In this document: piece by piece, positions 14,801 to 25,987 of the stretch
How the letters are laid out: every line of letters starts with the position of its first letter
How positions within the stretch are numbered: the stretch's first letter is position 1
DNA from: Capitulum mitella
Lineage: Eukaryota; Arthropoda; Thecostraca; Pollicipedomorpha; Pollicipedidae
Reading direction: 5' to 3'
DNA length: 64,000 nt
Assembly (NCBI GenBank): GCA_030062745.1
Contig: CP099851.1
Coordinates: forward strand, 3,090,393 to 3,154,392
Translations under genes and position numbers: made by a program
The notes under the pieces: generated by a model
The model's input: the letters and a program-made list of their open reading frames with translations, nothing else
Databases searched by the model: none
Told to the model about the DNA's origin: nothing

Positions 14801-17800
14801 GCAGTTCCCCGCGGCCCTGTAAACAGGTCAGTCGCCGTCTCCCCGCGGCCCTGTAAACAGGTCAGTCACCGTCTCCCCGCGGCCCTGTAAACAGGTCAGT
14901 CGCCGTCTCCCCGCGGCCCTGTAAACAGGTCAGTCACCGTCTCACCGCGGCCCTGTAAACAGGTCAGTCGGCAGTTCCCCGCGGCCCTGTAAACAGGTCA
15001 GTCGCCGTCTCCCCGCGGCCCTGTAAACAGGTCAGTCACCGTCTCACCGCGGCCCTGTAAACAGGTCAGTCGGCAGTTCCCCGCGGCCCTGTAAACAGGT
15101 CAGTCGGCGGCCGCCTGCGCTGCGGGCGGGGCCAGGTTCACTCTGCTGGGTGACCAAAGCGCTGGCTGCTGGAAAAATGAGACTTGGATCTGGGCATTAT
15201 CTACACTTGGGAGTGGTCAGCTCGTTGTTTTGATTATTTATGCGCATGCCACCTTTTTCCTTCATATTGTTCACTCTTTGACACTGCTTTCGTATACATC
15301 ACGTGAGTGCTCCGATGTCTTTTTCAGTGAGTTATTGTTTGGTCTTTGCGACAATTTGGCAGCCTTTTTCAACGCATAGTATCATTTAATCCAGTATTCC
15401 ATTTTACCGTGCTGTAGCACTCTTCTGCCACAAATCATCGGTAGTTTAGCTGCTTCCATGTCGTCAGAAAAGCCTCTCGTTGTCTGCTTCCCGACTTTGG
15501 TTGACTGGAGCCGGCGGGTCAGACATGCAGTTTTGTGTCAATAGAGCCGGCTTCTGGACTGCCGCCCTCCTCGCCGTCAGAGCGAGTTGACGATGCGTCT
15601 ATGTGGACCGTGTTGGTCAGTTGTCACTGCGCCGTCGCTGTCTGCTGCGCAGTCGTAGCGGCCCGTGAACCAGATCATCTTGCCGTCTCTCTGGGGGACG
15701 GTGTGTGCATGCCTGATCAGCTGTCAGCCCTCTGTAGAGTCGGAGCGGCCCGTGTACCAGAACATCTTGCCGCCTGTGTGGGAGGACGGTGTGTGTGTAT
15801 GGCTGGTCAGCCCTCTGCTCCTGTACAGTCGGAGCGGCCCGTGAACAGAACGTCTCGCCGCCAGTGTGTGGAGGGGACGGCGTGTGTGTATGGCTGTTCA
15901 GCCGTCAGCCCTCTGTTCTCTGTTCAGTCGGAGCGGCCCGTGACCAGAACATCTCGCCGCCTTTGTCTAGATGGGACGGTGTGTGTGTGTATGGCTGTTC
16001 AGCCGTCAGCCCTCTGTTCTCTGTTCAGTCGGAGCGGCCCATGACCAGACCAGAACGTCTCGCCGCCTGTGTCTAGAGGGGACGGCGTGTGTGTATGGCT
16101 GTTCAGCCGTCAGCCCTCTGTTCTCTGTTCAGTCGGAGCGGCCCGTGTACCAGAACGTGTCGCCGTCGGCGCCCTGCGGCCGGCGCAGCTGCGAGTCGGA
16201 CGACGTCCGGGAGGCGATGGAGCAGCTGACCAGCGTCATCGACAACGCCGAGTGCACGCTCAGCCTGCTGTCCGGTGAGCGGCCGGCGCGCCGGGCCGCC
16301 CGCCCGCGGCGCCTGGGGCAGATTGGCAGGCCCCGGCCAGACGGTCCGCACCGATGTGGTCGTTTTCCGGGTGCGGCAGCGCTGTGTTCTGAATCACTGA
16401 CGTGGCGTTTTGTAGTGACGGAGTTGATGAGGCGCGGTGGTAATGTTTGTAATACGCAGTTACTATCGCATCTGAGAGAACTGAGATGAACATTCTTTCA
16501 GTCGTCTAAAATTAGCTGTACTGTCGAAGGTGGATCACAAATCGCCATCCCTGAAGGCACCTTTCAGCAGTCACCACAATCTCAGTTTCGTTTGCCGGCC
16601 GCTAGATGTCTCTGTGTCCGCCAGGTCGGAGCGGCTCCTCCGGTGACGCGGGCGGCCCGAGTCCGCCGGCGCGCGTCTCGCGCGGCTCCCGGGAGCGTCA
16701 CATCGTGCCGTGTCGGCTGCAGCGGCCGCCGTCCTCGCGGCGCGGCGCCAGCCCCGAGAGGCTGCGGTACGGCCGGCCCGACAGCCTGACCGAGAGCAGC
16801 GACACGGCGGCCAGCCTCAACAGCGGCCACCAGCGGCCGGCCGACCTCCGGCCCTCCAGGTAATAGAGCCGCCACACAACGCAGCACAACACAACACAAC
16901 AATACAGCCGGCCTGAACAACGGCCACCGCGGCCGACCGACCCCCGGCCGTCCAGGTAACAGAGCCGCCACACAGCGCAACACAACATAACACAACTGAA
17001 CTCAGCACAACACAACACAACAACACGGCACAACCAACAGCCAATAACCAGCCTGAATAGTGACCACCGGCGGGAAGCCGACTTCCGGCCGTCCGGTACA
17101 GAGCACAGCAAAGACTGCACGACAGATCGGGTCCCGGCGCGGGTTCTGCAGGAAACAGCCACTGCAACCGTCGATAGTGCATTAAACCGACATGCCTTTA
17201 CCCTGCCGACTGGCTTTTCATCAGAGACATCGTTACATCTGAAGGATCAGTTTCTGTCATGTGTGAAGCCCGGTATCTCGTCTGTTTGATACTCACTTGT
17301 CTCGTTGATCGTAACGTCGATTTCGCCTGACTCCCTGACGCCGTTGTCCCTAGTCCGGCATGGGTTGTTCGTTGATGATCGTTCTGACCGAAATCCCGCC
17401 GGCAGCGCCGTGGAGACGGAGAGCACGCGCAGCTTCCACTACGCGCGCGGCTCGGGCCTGCGGCGCCGCGAGACGTTCGCCGACGACCTGAGCCTGGAGC
17501 AGCGGCGCGCCGCCGTCCAGCGCTCCGGCAGCTTCCACCAGGGCGCGCCGGCGGCGGCGGCGGCGGCGCGCGGCTGGCGCGGCAGCGTCGACCAGCTGAG
17601 CGGCTGCGAGTGGCGCGCCTCCGCGCCGCCGCCGGCGGAGGCGCCGCGCCGCGCGCGCTCGCGCGACGCGCTGGCCGCCGAGCGGCGGCCGAGCTCGCGC
17701 GAGCGCGACGACCGCTTCCAGCGGGCGGCCGAGGCGCGGCTGCAGCGCTGGCTGCAGGAGCGCCGCCCGCCCGGCGAGCAGCCGCCGCCAGCCCGGCCGC

Positions 17801-18066
17801 AGCGCCGCCGGCGGCCGGGCGGCGGCGCCGGCTCCGGGGCGGCGCCGGAGCGGGAGCCGGAGCCGCGCCGCCGCGGCGGCCGGCTCGACCACTCACTGCC
17901 GCAGTCGCGCAGCTTCCTGTCGCGCGGCCACAGGAACGCGGGCCGCTACTCGGCCGAGCGCAGCGTGGAGATCCCGTCGCCCGACTACAGCAGCGGCACG
18001 CTCTCCACCGTCGTCAAGATGAACATCTCCAACCGGATCATGGAGCTGCCGTCGGCGCTGTACTGA
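2004..18066 (+). CDS. mwh: GBD-FH3 domain protein, multiple wing hairs-like (5' end missing)
   Basis: Eleven exons join in phase: 2004-2242, 3816-3910, 7901-8109, 8418-8557, 8795-8918, 9283-9444, 10044-10403, 10698-10832, 16133-16274, 16625-16859 and 17406-18066 (TGA). They give 2,502 nt, 833 residues plus stop. Residues 1-111 resemble a formin GTPase-binding domain (LRMSYPSFVREFV across the first junction). Residues 112-269 resemble FH3, with CIMSNFSKSRTLALE, RFGEPVRFKFLVGML and LACLRFLNRLTGL. A coiled coil follows at about 270-350, then low-complexity Ser, Glu and Arg stretches. No FH1 or FH2 actin-nucleating domain is present, and the protein ends in-frame, so it matches the GBD-FH3-only architecture of Mwh, which in flies acts downstream of planar polarity proteins to restrict actin prehair initiation. 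The assignment rests on architecture and length, not alignment. One donor (GTGCAC after 8918) is weak. The start codon lies upstream of 2004. Introns 8 and 10 carry splice-junction repeats. Confidence 0.75.
2784..2846. repeat. (AT)n microsatellite
   Basis: A pure AT dinucleotide run of about 31 units lies in the intron between the first two recognised exons of the mwh-like gene. Confidence 0.95.
4917..5575. repeat. 30-bp minisatellite in an intron of the mwh-like gene
   Basis: About 22 tandem units of 30 bp (a few of 31) are present. The 5' units carry CTCCCTGACGGGTACAGAG and the 3' units carry CCCCCTGATGGGATACAGAG, so the array has two subfamilies with a switch near 5,110. The period is a multiple of three, so long repetitive open frames exist on both strands (GYRGSPVPLM-type on +, YPIRGTGEPL-type on -). 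They lie inside the 3911-7900 intron, lack splice support and are judged non-coding. Confidence 0.9.
10812..15107 (+). repeat. 34-bp minisatellite made of exon end plus 5' splice site, about 126 copies
   Basis: The array starts inside the coding exon 10698-10832 and fills most of the following intron. Each 34-bp unit holds the exon's last bases and the donor (CCCTGTAAACAG|GTCAGTC), followed by a variable 10-base part that reads mostly CACCGTCTCC, CGCCGTCTCC, CGGCAGTTCC or CGGCGGCTGC. The real exon-intron junction is simply the first unit. Most units are intact; a few have small deletions or extra bases (for example near 11,925, 12,345, 12,640 and 14,515). The unit length is not divisible by three, and reading from the exon into the second unit meets TAA at 10860-10862, so only the first donor keeps the full frame. 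Confidence 0.97.
15640..16165 (+). repeat. Tandem repeat of 3' splice site plus exon start, about 6 copies
   Basis: Units of roughly 90-105 bp each contain a pyrimidine-rich stretch, an AG and the start of the following exon (CAG|TCGGAGCGGCCCGTG). Exon-like starts are seen near 15,655, 15,738, 15,829, 15,930 and 16,030, and the genuine exon starts at 16,133. The spacer between exon-like parts carries GACGGTGTGTGTGTATGG and CAGCCCTCTGTTCTCTG. The last copy alone continues into the full exon. Earlier copies differ by indels (GTGAACAG, GTGACCAG) that change frame. Open frames through this stretch are repeat artefacts. Confidence 0.92.
16800..17100 (+). repeat. Triplicated exon end plus 5' splice site
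   Basis: The end of exon 16625-16859 and its donor (CGGCCCTCCAG|GTAATAGAGC) recur as CGGCCGTCCAG|GTAACAGAGC with its junction at about 16,955, and again, more diverged, near 17,095 as CGGCCGTCCG|GTACAGAGCA. The copies are separated by ACAAC-rich simple sequence. The in-phase chain to the next exon (17406) uses the first copy. Confidence 0.85.
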
Positions 18067-18875
18067 GGCGGCGGTGGCGAGGCCGCTCTGCGTCCCAGTG
18101 ACGTCTGCAGGCTGCCGGTGGGGAAGACTCGGACAGAGCACTTCGTCCACAGACAGACAGAAAGATGCGGCCGATCAGCGTTGAAGCCAGAGCCAGAGCC
18201 CCGTCGATGCGTCGTGAGAGTCGGCTTTGTTGTTACGAATACGTAGTTTTCGACGACTTTCCGAGTGAATCTGTAGTAAAATTTCGTTTTGAAACGGTGT
18301 TTTATTTGCATACGCTGTTGTACGCGATGCAGAACGTTTTAACAGGTTGTTAGAAGTTTTTTTTTGTTGCATTTTTGTCATCTTTTCGCACTGTCGTTTA
18401 CCTGCCGCATGATGCGTTTGCGGAATTATTCGTGTGTTATTGAGGTATATGTTACTAAGCCGTATACGCTGACCAGACCGATGCTTGGTCTGGCACGAGC
18501 TAAAGTGGATTTGTATTCTCCTGTTCTGCTCAATGTCCAGACAGCTGTCTGGGCGTTGCCAGTACCCCTGGTGACTGCCTGTTGTGCCGTGGGCTGGCAA
18601 CGTTGACTGATGTTGATGCGAGCGCTCCAACATCATCAAGAGTGACAGATGATTGAGCTATTTACCCGCTGCCTCGAGTTGCGCTACTCTTTTCGGTAAA
18701 GGTGTTTGCGAATGCAATATGACTTTGGCGATCATGTTAACAACGCCTGCTTTGTGTTTTGGTTACTTTGTTTCACATGCGTTAGGTTCGGGTCATTGAA
18801 GCGGAAGCGAGCTGAATAAGGTGCCTGTAAAGCTTATAGGATGGTGTTCGATTGCGTCGTTTATCTCGTTATAAT

Positions 18876-18881
18876 AATAAA
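18876..18881 (+). promoter_or_regulatory. Poly(A) signal, mwh-like gene
   Basis: AATAAA lies about 810 bp after the TGA of the mwh-like gene and is the first canonical signal I noticed downstream. The 3' untranslated region would then be 18,067 to about 18,900. Confidence 0.5.
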
Positions 18882-21240
18882 GTGCGAAACAGATGGTTTT
18901 CGTCCGCAGTGAGTGGAATTTGATAATGCTGCCAAGCTACGAAAACTGCCGGGAGAAACCATAGGAAACGGGGCGCAGTTTGTTCTCAGGACGGGCCTTT
19001 CTTTCTGTATTCCGCGGCTTCCACGATGTTCTGGAAGTGGCGTGAACTCCCCATTGGCACGCCTCTGGCTGAGTTGAGCACGCTGAACTGAGTTGGTGGC
19101 TATTTTCCCGCCGGGGTCGGCAAAAGAATATACCAGACTTGGTCGATTTTTTGCGTTATGCTTTTCCTCGCGTTTTTCCTTTAGTTCCACACCCTGCAAA
19201 AGCAATGTCGCCTTTCACTGACCGGGAACTGGTGGGCAGGTGGATATATCGGTGGTGCTAGGGGCTACCAATAACGATATGGCAGTGCGACCCTATGTCT
19301 TAGTCTGGACATGTTTTGGTTGCCGATGCATGCTAAGTGAATGGTGAAAAGAGGCTGCTCAAACAACTTTTAAGGGTAACTTCAATCCCTAGCCTAGCTT
19401 CATCGTACAGAACCTAGTTCTCTGTTTCTCATTCCGGCGTAGAATCCCGCATCGAACGGTCTCGTCGTTGATTTTTTGCCTTTTTATCTAACCAGATCTT
19501 GACGTTAATAGCGGCATTCATGCACAAGAGTCAAACCTATATCCTGGTTTGCTGTTCATTTTGTGGTACTGTGGGAAATGAGGGCTTTTCTTCTGAAATA
19601 CGCTGCAAAAAGAAAACCTTCGATGTAACAGCTATTAGCTTCATTCTTAATGCCAAACAACCACCACGACATGAAAGATCCTGGAGACAACTGCTGTCTC
19701 ATCCTCCGTAACCACGAAAACTAATCGTCTCTTTTGATGACTGAATGTAAATAGTCAAGTTAAGTCATTTTGTAGGGCAATAGAATTTAATTGAAATGAG
19801 TGTATACACATATTTTAAAGGATGCGTAGCCATTTTACCAATATTTTAACGTTCCAAACTGCAGTTTGGTAGAGTACAGACAAGAAAGTTGAAACACTTA
19901 GTAAAGCAGACTGCGTCAGGTGCTTCCCTGTGCGTCTAACATTTTGTTTTCAGTAGCCGTTGGTGGTGCTAAACAGTGACACTGGCATGGGGCGGCGCCA
20001 CCGTGGGCGTGCATGGGTTACGAGTACTGCCGATACCCCGGAAAAATCGAAACGCGTGAGGTCGAATATCGTGGTGGAGCATTCCACTGGTTCTCAGATT
20101 TTTGCGAACCGTCATTTCGGCCAGATAAACGACAAGTTTTTGTTCTGTAGACCGCAAATCGTAAAACAAAGTGATCCAAATCCGGAGAAAAACCCAGTTT
20201 TGAAGGGGAAATCCTTTCAAGAGCGCATCATCTTGGTCGCACGCTTGGACTAGTACCCCACAGTCAAAAATCCATGGCGCCGGATACTGAACATGCCATA
20301 TTCAGTTGCAGTTGTAGAGGCCAATACCAACGGTTGGTATTGACTTCTACAACTTCATCGCAACGACTTACGATTCTGCTGCTGCCTTGGGGACAGTGAT
20401 CTGGCCCGCACCTCGCGCAGTTTTGAAACCATTTGATCTCTCGAATCAACAGCTGCGCCATCCCATTTTGCGCCCGAAATGTAGGTAACATGGCGGTACG
20501 TCATGAGCTGAATGCACGTGTTAATGTACGCGGCGAGGTTCTCTTCACAACTCGTCCCCCGGATGCACGGCTCTAGTGAGAGTCAATCCACTCCGCGGTG
20601 GGTTCCGGTGGTACTTAACGAGCCCCAGCACGACGCCTGGGAAAAACGTCAGACCACCATGAAACACCGCCATTAAGTCAGCCGCGTGGGAAATTATGAA
20701 TTCCATGCGGGAATGAAAGAGGAGAATCATGTCGCGGCATTAAAGGGTAAAATCGCATAAATTGTCAGACAGCAAAAGATCAGCCATTCATTACTTGAAA
20801 ACAACGCTTGATCGTCTCTAGAATGCTGATATTGTCCACAGATCTAAGATGACCTGGGACGCACTTCGCAACACGGGAGACACAGGCAAACGTATCCGCA
20901 ACAGCCACAGGTCTCTATGCCATCCCCATACAATTCATTTGGAACTGGGAATACAAAAAACATGCCGACATTTAATACAACTGCGTTTGCGAGGGCCGTC
21001 CAAAGCTGTTTGCGGGCAAAAGCATTTCATGCAGTCACTACCGATAAACTGGATACCCCTCAGCAGGGCACAATCCGGAAGGAGGTAGGGAGCACTCTGT
21101 CCCACTCACTCGTGCGCCCATGGTGACGTGGTGGCTCATGTCAGTGGCGTCAGTGGTGTGACGCATAAAAATGCTGACGCGATGATGGCCGGATAATATG
21201 ATGTGAAGTTGTCCGTTGTGATTCCATAAATGGCAGAGAA
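18882..21240. other. Intergenic, nothing recognisable
   Basis: Only short open frames with no recognisable protein family, splice chain or repeat structure are present. CpG content is normal. Part of the 3' end (20.8-21.2 kb) may be the decayed 5' portion of the retroelement that follows. Confidence 0.4.
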
Positions 21241-22500
21241 GCTAGTCCAGTGTGATGTACTGCTCGGAACAAGCTGGAAAAAAAACGATGAATTGCATAG
21301 GCTTAGAGCACTGTGCTTGTCTGGGGGTTTTCGTATGGAACGGGTCGGCTAGCTGCGGCGAGGACGGTGTCAGTGCCCGCATGATCCACATGTCTTTTGA
21401 TGCGATCAGCGCGGCGTTCCTGCATTTGATCGATCCTAGCATCTCTTTGGCCGATGTGCCAGATTCCTGGAATATATCATTTTTAAATGCCCTCATTTTT
21501 CCTATCTCTGAATCCTGAGATCCTACTAACCCATCCAACTTCTGGCCGATTTACATCGTTCCTCTCATCGCCAAAATTGTACAGCGGGCCCTCCACCAAC
21601 AGTTCTACAAGCTGCCTGTCCCAGAACAATCTCCTCTCCCCAACTCAGCACGGATTCAGTCCTCGTCACTCGACGGAAACCGCGCTGATATTCATATCCG
21701 ACCACATCCCTCCAGCCAATGACCGTGGGGAGACGTCCGTACTTTGCCTATTGGATTTGAACGAATGCTTTGATGTGATAGACCACGCGTAACTCTTGAC
21801 CAAACTGCAACTTAACGGAATCGACATATCTTGGTTTTCGATGTACCTTCGTAACCACAACCAGTGTCAGCCTCACTGACGCTCAGGGAAACCCTAAAAT
21901 ATCTGCCCCGCTCCCCAACAGCATCGGAGTTTTCCAGGGCTCCGCTCTCGGCCCCTGCTCTACTGCGTCTTTGCAAACGACCTCAGTCTGCTCGCTGAGG
22001 GCGCAGTAGTCGTCCAGTACGCCGACGACATTCAAATTCTGGTTTGTGGTAAAAAGCCTGAATTCCAAAACGCCGTTACTGCGATGGAGCAGGTCCTGGT
22101 TTCTCCTGAAATTTGGTTTCGAGCAAACGGGCTAAAGGTAAATGTCAGCAAGACTCGACTGATGTTGTTGGGCAGTGCGCAAAATCTGCGCAGCGCCCCT
22201 AATTTTACCGCAAAATTTCGCGACCACGACCTTTTCCCCGTTTCGGAAGCTAAAAATCTGGGAATTACCTTTGATCCCTGTTTCAGCTGGGACTCATACA
22301 TCACCGCCGTTACCAGGTGCTGTTTCGGAACTTTAAGTGGCCCACCACATCTAAGGAGTTACCTGCCGCCGTCCTTTATCTCCGCTCTGTTCAATACCCT
22401 GGTCCTCTCACAGATCTGATATTGTATCTCGGTATGTAGCAATGGTACTCAGAAAACCTGTCTGGCCTCCAGAAAATCATTAAATTTGCAGCAAGTTGTT
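21241..22500 (+). mobile_element. Degenerate non-LTR retrotransposon, CR1/Jockey-like reverse transcriptase fragment
   Basis: Pieces of a reverse transcriptase appear in order, spread over different frames. They are a finger-region stretch near 21,420-21,520 (FLHLIDPSISLADVPDSW), a template-contact stretch at 21,640-21,790 (QHGFSPRHSTETAL then LLDLNECFDVIDH), the YADD catalytic box near 22,018 (VVQYADDIQILV), and the thumb-like NGLKVNVSKTRLMLLG and LGITFDPCFSWDSYI segments to about 22,290. Stops and frameshifts interrupt it (for example the TAA at 21,790-21,792), and no endonuclease or poly(A) tail is recognisable. The clade is inferred from motif spacing; the element is dead. Confidence 0.8.
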
Positions 22501-22866
22501 TTTGGCAGAAGGAAATTTGATTATATAGTGGATCTGTCACGGAGACTAGGAGAGCTAAGTGCGGAGAAACTGGTCTCATACACTATACATACTGGTCTCA
22601 TATATATAGAAACTGGTCTCATACCATACACTGTGCCTGGCGCACAGTGCGCTGCATGGGTGAGCCTGAAACACTGACCACCGAGTTTTCATGTGTTGCG
22701 AAGTATCGCGACGGACACACCAGGCAGGATGGCGACCTATATGTACCAAGATCTCACACGGAGATGGGTCGGAGACGTATTTGCAGCCGTGCGGCGCGGC
22801 AGTTCGTTGCCACGGGATCTGCTGCGGCCCCCCATCTCCCTGTTTGGTCGCCGCCTGAGACGCCAA

Positions 22867-22882
22867 CTAACCTAACCTAACC
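22867..22882. repeat. Short CCTAA telomere-like tract
   Basis: The sequence is CTAACCTAACCTAACC, three units of the complement of TTAGG, the common arthropod telomere repeat. A looser GGTTAGGTTA-type stretch lies near 61,235-61,250. Both are too short to be more than interstitial traces. Confidence 0.6.
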
Positions 22883-25800
22883 AGAGATCAGGGGTGACGC
22901 GCGGTGCATCAATATGTTGTTTTGTCGCGTCTTGTGTACTTTTTTAAGTCGTTCAGATGACAGTGACTGCGTGCATTGTATGTGCAACAGTGATTGCATG
23001 TACTGATGATCACCTACCTCTTGCTCTTATTTCTTTTGACGAAAAGACCGTAATAGCCGTGAGCCTATTACGGCTTCAATATACGCCTGAAGTCTGAAGT
23101 CTGGAGTCTAAAGTCTGAAATCTGAATGGAATAGATGGGCATCAGATAATGTGCTTCGGCCTGAAATAATCGGAGTGAGAGGGTCATGAACCGTTCTTCG
23201 CGTTGCCTACATTATGCGTATGCTAGCGTATTGATAATTTTAACCGTCTGTTCGCACTTTGTGTGCGGCTGGCCCAGCTGGATAGCAGAGTAGTAAACAA
23301 CTCGTCAAACGACCAGTAACCGTCCGTATGCAGCCGTGAAACAGCCTGAGATTATCTGACTGTTACACCGTGCTTGTCAAGCCCATCACATTAGAACTTT
23401 TATCTCATGTAGCATTTCAGACACGGCTAAATTAGAAGCAAAACAATGCATACATAGCCGACGCCGTCTCTTGCAGGTGCACCGGCCGTTGCCTCGGAGT
23501 TTGTCTGTTGCAGCGGTCTACATGGTGTAAATAAATGCAACACGTCACTAGAACGTCTTTTTATGGCTACTTATTAGCATGCTATTGCTGTGTGTGCAGA
23601 CACTTATGGGGCAAAGGGGACCAATGCTATAATGACGCAGGAGCTTGTAGGGCGGGGGATTATCGACTTTAAGAAGTTGTACACTCGGAACGAAAATCAG
23701 GCTTCGTTTTAGGTAGTAAAAAATGACAATGGAAGATCAAGTAATGTCAATGAAAGATCTTTAAAGCAAAGAGGCTTAGTGGAAACAATCATGAAAAAAA
23801 TGTACTTGAAATGTGGTTTGGTTGGCATTTATTTTTAGTTCTGCGTGGAAGACGTTCACACCGCCAGCTTAACTTGCTCTCCCACTCCCTCGAATATCAT
23901 CAGGTGCGTAGGGAATGGGTGACGAACGAACTTCTTTGCCTTACTCCCTTCTTGCAATTATTCCACTCTTGTTTGTGTTCCTCGTGGAATGCATTGACAA
24001 CATGTGTGCTTACGTTTTCGAGGTATGCAGTTTCTGGCGAGGATAAAATAAATCCCTTTGAAAATATCGGGACGTCTTCGGACGTTTATTTCAGTGCTCC
24101 GCATTTATTTCCTGGTCTTTGGAAGCATAGATTAAAAATCGAAAACTTTTGTAAGTCCATGAGCACATTAAGCTACGTGTGCACACGCATCGCAAGGAAA
24201 ACAGCGATTTGTCAAGATCTCCAGCTATCCTGGCGCTTGCATCGATCTTTTGACTGCGGGATGTGCGGAGGATTTACGTAATACCTACTGAACAGCAGGT
24301 GTCATCAAACCACATTTTTCACAATGAACGCATCTCCTTTTCTTGCAGCGCTCTGATCGACACTCTGTGCGTGTCTGTGAACAGCATAATAGGCTTTGGG
24401 ATCTTCAGTGTTGGCTTAACAAGCCCGTCTCGTCTGATGTCATTGGGACTGCTACCAATGAAGCTTTGTTTGCACTGTTGTCGGGAAAAACATACAGTTT
24501 CGTCGCCGAAACCGATGTAATCTTTTTAATGGCCGTAAATCTTGAAGGCGCAGTTTTTCCGGCTTATTGCCTGTCGAACAACACAGTAACGTATACGTTG
24601 CCGGATCCAGACAACGAACGGGCAAACATGGGGCCAATGCTCTATTTATTTCAAAAGCAGACCAAAGATGTACAAAGCGCAACGGAACAAGCAAGCGTGC
24701 TCTAATACTCGGCTGCTCCTCCTCAAGAGGGGGCTAGCGCATTGCGAGTGAAACAAACATGAACTAATTATGACTGGCGCCGATAGCCAAGGTGGCCAGC
24801 TAGTCATGTCCATACAATGCCGCCTGATTTTAACGGAGGACGCTCAAGTGTCACGCGATCCCTTAATCCGCGACCGCGTGAGGACCGCCTTTGTTTTCAT
24901 TTTTGCCAACAGCGTCCAAGCCATCCACGATGACGCAACCAGACTTTCCGTGCCTGTCAGCTGACCGGTTTGACAGCTTGTGGGGTCAACAACATCATGC
25001 GTTGAGATCTGTTGCAATGGGAGCTAAGTAGTACCGTGATGTCAGGCGGTTTACGGCCATGATCTTCGAGCGAGGATTTCACTCAAGAATGTAGCCCTGC
25101 CCCCAGAGGAAGCATAGCAAAGTGTACATCGCCTTATCGATATCTCAGCCGGTAGTCGAATGATGTAAATGCTTTATAATTTCTGTCGTGTGATTAAACC
25201 ATACACGGTTGATATCTTGACATTCTTACTATATTACAAATTTTAACACGCGCACGACCGTCGGTCTGTTACGATCATGCGCGAATGGGGGGGGGCTGTT
25301 GGCCGCCCCCTCTAACTCGTGAACGGTTCGTCGCACGGCAAAAATAAGCACACCGTTGGAAAGCTTGTGACGAGTGGAGCTCGAAACTGGTCTCATTTTT
25401 AGTTTTAGACAATATGTAAGCAATTTACGTCCTATACATGTTTTCTCATAGCCGACTGCATGAAACCGAGAAATGGCCTGAATCTCAAGGGCTGTGACTA
25501 TAACGCATAGGTAAAGGCACAAGCGCACAGGTAAAGGTTCGCACATGCCGACACACGTCTAATTTCCCAGATTTGTTCAATATATACGGCGAAACGTTGA
25601 GTTAAAGACACCGCCATTTTCAGCCAGTTGTCCGTGGGCGCCGCAGCTGTACACAGTAAGAAATTAAAGGGAACTAATTTTAGCGTTCCTTTGTTTCCGC
25701 GACATAAGCCCATCCATCTAAATTTAATTGATATTAGTGGTTCTTGTGATGGTTTCTCATGCTTAAATTTCGGAAAAAAATTCATTAGCTACTGATCTAC

Positions 25801-25980
25801 ACAGTTGGCGGAGCTTTATTTGCGAGAGCCTGTTTATTTCCAAAACATGCCATTTTTTAAACTTTTTGAGGATCTTGGTATTACTTACGTCTGTGCAAGC
25901 CAGTTCTGCTGTTTTCTACCCATTCTGAGTAAGTCATCGCCGATTTTGACGGTGGTACTTTTTGGCTCACTACAGTTATT
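22883..25980. other. Intergenic, nothing recognisable
   Basis: I found no supported gene. A run of near-identical 7-mers (variants of TCTGAAG) lies at 23,080-23,125. Open frames up to 156 codons at 23.8-24.7 kb show no recognised domain and no convincing splice partners. Confidence 0.4.
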
Positions 25981-25987
25981 CGTGACC

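Noticed and set aside
10812..15107. CRISPR-like array (regular 34-bp units)
   Set aside because: Units are directly adjacent with no unique spacers, the unit equals an exon-donor junction, and the genome is eukaryotic.
15535..16076. Cys/Val-rich frames repeating VGAARDQN/SERPVTRTS
   Set aside because: They are translations of the repeated acceptor region; only the exon from 16,133 onward fits the phase chain.
22693..22875. GC-rich 60-codon frame (MATYMYQDLTRRWVGDVF within it) before the CCTAA tract
   Set aside because: It looks somewhat protein-like, but there is no recognised family, no splice partner and no promoter context.
23811..24705. Frames of 120-156 codons
   Set aside because: No recognisable motif, no supporting splice sites and no coding-like composition compared with the real exons.
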